DNA of 46,316 nucleotides, from NCBI GenBank assembly GCA_002364245.1, contig DEXR01000022.1:19414-65729 (forward strand), written 5' to 3'. The notes below the pieces were generated by a model. That model worked only from the letters and a program-made list of their open reading frames with translations. It searched no databases and was not told the origin of the DNA. The position numbers and the translations under genes were made by a program. Shown one piece after another: positions 44,263 to 46,316 of this stretch (positions are counted from its first letter, which is position 1; each line of letters begins with the position of its first letter). The DNA is from Flavobacteriaceae bacterium UBA3179 (GTDB lineage: Bacteria > Bacteroidota > Bacteroidia > Flavobacteriales > Flavobacteriaceae).

Positions 44263-44356
44263 AGATATTACTTAAAATCTGGAGTTTTTGGTATAAATGT
44301 GATGCTTATGAATGACAAAACATAACAAACAATCAATGATATACTGCCAACTGAAT

Positions 44357-44683
44357 TTACAGCATACCTAACTCCAGCTTTGCTTCTTCGCTCATTAAAT
44401 CTTGGCTCCACGGCGGGTCGAAGGTAATTTCTACTTCGGCATCTTTCACCATTTTTATGGATTTCACTTTGTCCTCAACCTCTTGTGGCAATGATTCTGC
44501 TACTGGGCAGTTGGGTGTTGTTAACGTCATCAAAATTTTTACTTCGTGGTCTTCATTTACAAAAACATCATAAATAAGTCCAAGCTCGTAAACATCTACA
44601 GGGATTTCAGGATCGTAAATAGTTTTAATCACTTTTACGATTTTATCTCCCAATTCGGTTGTATTTACTGTTTCAGCGCTCAT
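44357..44683 (-). CDS. SUF-associated MIP18/DUF59 iron-sulfur assembly protein
   Basis: A 108-residue cytoplasmic protein of the DUF59/MIP18 (SufT/PaaD-like) family, which helps mature iron-sulfur proteins. The core is typical: VIKTIYDPEIPVDVYELGLI, then ILMTLTTPNCPVAESLPQEV with the conserved cysteine, and VEITFDPPWSQDLMSEEAKL at the end. It starts five bases after the sufE stop, so it is co-transcribed with sufE and sufS. It lacks the extra N-terminal part of longer SufT proteins. Confidence 0.92.
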   Translation of the reverse strand: MSAETVNTTELGDKIVKVIKTIYDPEIPVDVYELGLIYDVFVNEDHEVKILMTLTTPNCPVAESLPQEVEDKVKSIKMVKDAEVEITFDPPWSQDLMSEEAKLELGML

Positions 44684-44688
44684 AATTT

Positions 44689-45114
44689 TTAATTTTTTAG
44701 TTGTGCTTGATAGGCTACGGCATATAACTTTAATTGTTTAACCATAGAAACTAATCCATTAGCACGAGTAGGAGATAAATGTTCCTTTAAACCAATCTCA
44801 TCTATAAACTTAGTGTCTGCTTCAATGATATCCTCAGGTTTTTGATTTGAAAACGCTCGGATAAGTATAGCAATTATTCCTTTTGTTATCACGGCATCAC
44901 TATCTGCAGTGAACACTACTTTGTCATCTTTTATTTCAGCATTAAGCCAGACACGGGATTGACATCCTTTAATGAGTTTATCTTCGGTTTTTAGTTCTTC
45001 ATCAATTAAAGGCAACGATTTTCCAAGTTCTATCATATATTCATAGCGTTCCATCCAATCATCAAACATGGAAAACTCATCTATTAAATCGTTTTGTATC
45101 TCTTGTATTGTCAT
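44689..45114 (-). CDS. sufE: Cysteine desulfuration protein SufE
   Basis: A 141-residue partner of SufS: it accepts persulfide sulfur from the desulfurase and passes it to the SufBCD scaffold. The family start is clear (FSMFDDWMERYEYMIELGKS), as is the active cysteine in KLIKGCQSRVWL. The C-terminal half has the conserved IIAILIRAFSNQKPEDI and LSPTRANGLVSM. Its ATG overlaps the stop of the META lipoprotein by one base (TAATG), so the cytoplasmic SufE and an exported lipoprotein are translationally coupled. Confidence 0.95.
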   Translation of the reverse strand: MTIQEIQNDLIDEFSMFDDWMERYEYMIELGKSLPLIDEELKTEDKLIKGCQSRVWLNAEIKDDKVVFTADSDAVITKGIIAILIRAFSNQKPEDIIEADTKFIDEIGLKEHLSPTRANGLVSMVKQLKLYAVAYQAQLKN

Positions 45115-45554
45115 TAATTTTCTTCTTTGTCCTTTGTAGCGGTTATCAATACGCTTTGGTCGCTTTTAGCATATAAAGTTAACACGTTATCTTGAATACG
45201 GTAACCACCTACTTTGTTCATGGCTTTTAAAAAATCAGCTTCTACTTTCATGGCATTTTTATCACCGCACATTTTTTTGGTTACGGCCAGTTCGCCAAAA
45301 GTTATAGTATTGACATTTGTAGTATAATCTCCAAAATAGTTGTTACAACCTGCATTACCAGAAACCCTGCCGCTGAGGGCCGCAAAAGTAATGGTAGGCT
45401 TCGTTGCGGACATGGAAGTACCATCAACATTCGTTACGGTATAATTTCCAGACAACTGTACATTTCCAGCAACATCAATTACTTTTTTTGTTTCATCACA
45501 GCTTGTGAAAACAAGGGCGAATACTAATAAGCTAAGGGTGGCAAGTGATTTCAT
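45114..45554 (-). CDS. META-domain lipoprotein inside the suf operon
   Basis: A 146-residue lipoprotein: signal peptide with lipobox (LVFTSC, Cys 19), then a META (HslJ-like) domain. The family markers are GNAGCNNYFGDYTT and the later FLKAMNKVGGYRIQDNVLTL followed by a LY strand. META/HslJ proteins are surface or periplasmic and are linked to heat shock and antibiotic tolerance in E. coli; their biochemistry is unknown. It is placed between sufS (11 bases upstream) and sufE (one-base overlap), which is unexpected for an exported protein and suggests that it is expressed with iron-sulfur assembly, perhaps under oxidative or iron stress. Confidence 0.88.
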   Translation of the reverse strand: MKSLATLSLLVFALVFTSCDETKKVIDVAGNVQLSGNYTVTNVDGTSMSATKPTITFAALSGRVSGNAGCNNYFGDYTTNVNTITFGELAVTKKMCGDKNAMKVEADFLKAMNKVGGYRIQDNVLTLYAKSDQSVLITATKDKEEN

Positions 45555-45565
45555 AATTTTATAGT

Positions 45566-46316
45566 TTAGGTTAACATTTTTTTTGCTTTTTTCACAGCTT
45601 TAACTAGAGTATCAACTTCTTCTTTAGTGTTATAAAACGCAAAAGAAGCCCGCACAGTACCAGGTATTTTATAATAATCCATAATAGGTTGTGCACAATG
45701 ATGCCCAGTACGAACGGCTATACCCAGTTTATCAACAATAGTGCCAATGTCATAAGGATGAATTCCTTCAATATTAAAGGAAATTACTGATGTTTTGTCT
45801 ACGCCGGTTCCATAAATTTTAAGACCTTCTATTGTAGTTAATTGTTCTGTAGCATACTTCAATAATTCATGTTCGTGGGCATCAATTTCATTAAAACCAA
45901 TACTGTTAAGATAATCAATTGCAGCACCAAAAGCAATACCGCCTGCAATATTAGGCGTGCCAGCTTCAAATTTATGTGGAAGACCGGCATACGTCGTTTT
46001 TGCAAAAGTTACTTCGGCAATCATCTCACCACCCCCTTGATATGGAGGTAATTTATTCAGCCATTCTTCTTTTCCGAAGAGCATTCCTACACCTGTGGGG
46101 CCACACATTTTATGGGCCGACGTTACATAGAAGTCAACATCTAGCGCTTGTAAATCAGGTTTAATGTGCGAACAAGATTGTGCTCCATCCACTAAAACAG
46201 CAGCACCTTTTTTGTGCGCCATTTCAATAATTTCAGCAATAGGATTAATAGTTCCCAATGCATTAGAAATATGATTTACAAATACAAGCTTCGTATTTTC
46301 TGAAAGCAATTTTTCG
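45566..46316 (-). CDS. sufS: Cysteine desulfurase SufS (5' end outside the window)
   Basis: The C-terminal ~250 residues of a class V aminotransferase-fold PLP enzyme that extracts sulfur from cysteine for iron-sulfur clusters. Visible are VDGAQSCSHIKPDLQALDVD (cofactor aspartate), the PLP lysine in TSAHKMCGPTGVG, the RxGxxC active loop RTGHHCAQP of the SufS (group II) type, and the conserved end VRASFAFYNTKEEVDTLVKA. The frame continues through the window edge without a start (the last codons read E-K-L-L-S-E-N), so the gene is truncated by the window, not broken. It heads the run META lipoprotein, sufE, DUF59 and DUF2480. Confidence 0.95.
   Translation of the reverse strand, partial: EKLLSENTKLVFVNHISNALGTINPIAEIIEMAHKKGAAVLVDGAQSCSHIKPDLQALDVDFYVTSAHKMCGPTGVGMLFGKEEWLNKLPPYQGGGEMIAEVTFAKTTYAGLPHKFEAGTPNIAGGIAFGAAIDYLNSIGFNEIDAHEHELLKYATEQLTTIEGLKIYGTGVDKTSVISFNIEGIHPYDIGTIVDKLGIAVRTGHHCAQPIMDYYKIPGTVRASFAFYNTKEEVDTLVKAVKKAKKMLT

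Noticed and set aside
1..46316. tRNA, rRNA, CRISPR arrays, insertion sequences
   Set aside because: No cloverleaf-type segments, regularly spaced repeats with unique spacers, or transposase frames were seen on either strand. The only recombinase-like sequence is the arm domain fused to the methyltransferase, which lacks the catalytic domain.

Overview
The window looks like a chromosomal segment of a flavobacterium (Bacteroidota, probably Flavobacteriaceae). The evidence is AT-rich DNA, many lipoproteins and outer-membrane proteins including three TonB-dependent receptors, a PorZ-like protein with a type IX secretion C-terminal tail, DUF2480, DUF3078 and DUF5689 family proteins, an SDR-type threonine dehydrogenase, and repeated matches to the Bacteroidota -7 promoter element TAnnTTTG in front of genes. 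Shine-Dalgarno sites are generally not visible.

Layout. 1-4179: tail of an unknown membrane protein, a two-RCK potassium channel (minus strand), a 444-base gene-free stretch, and a long PLP-dependent Cys/Met-type enzyme. 4180-7830: a compact type II restriction-modification island. It has a leader rich in repeats, a cytosine-5 methyltransferase fused to an integrase-type arm DNA-binding domain, and an overlapping MvaI/BcnI-family endonuclease. The island is flanked by short imperfect inverted repeats. 7831-15924: threonine dehydrogenase, two lipoproteins, an M13 peptidase, a DMT transporter with an ArsC-like protein, cystathionine gamma-synthase and a small outer-membrane protein. 15925-20664: NADP-type glutamate dehydrogenase behind a structured leader, then porZ and recO. 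20716-23423 (minus): TonB receptor plus a His-rich membrane protein, probably a metal uptake pair. 23560-32470: uvrC, a patatin/Omp85 protein, homogentisate and 4-hydroxyphenylpyruvate dioxygenases (tyrosine breakdown), a DUF3108 protein and an M23 peptidase. 32657-41312: TonB receptor, small membrane protein, secreted EEP-family nuclease/phosphatase, then a divergent second TonB receptor with a DUF5689 lipoprotein. 41470-46316: hflX, a DUF3078 outer-membrane protein, and the end of a suf iron-sulfur operon (DUF2480, DUF59, sufE, META lipoprotein, truncated sufS).

Two sets stand out. The restriction-modification island carries a domain borrowed from tyrosine recombinases on its methyltransferase, next to direct repeats that could be its binding sites; this resembles, by a different domain, the self-repressing methyltransferases of EcoRII/SsoII-type systems. 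The 35.8-41.3 kb locus combines a secreted nuclease-fold enzyme, an OB-fold-like surface lipoprotein and a TonB receptor under back-to-back promoters, which suggests scavenging of extracellular nucleic acid or organic phosphate. Both functional readings are inferences. No tRNA, rRNA, CRISPR array or insertion sequence was seen.
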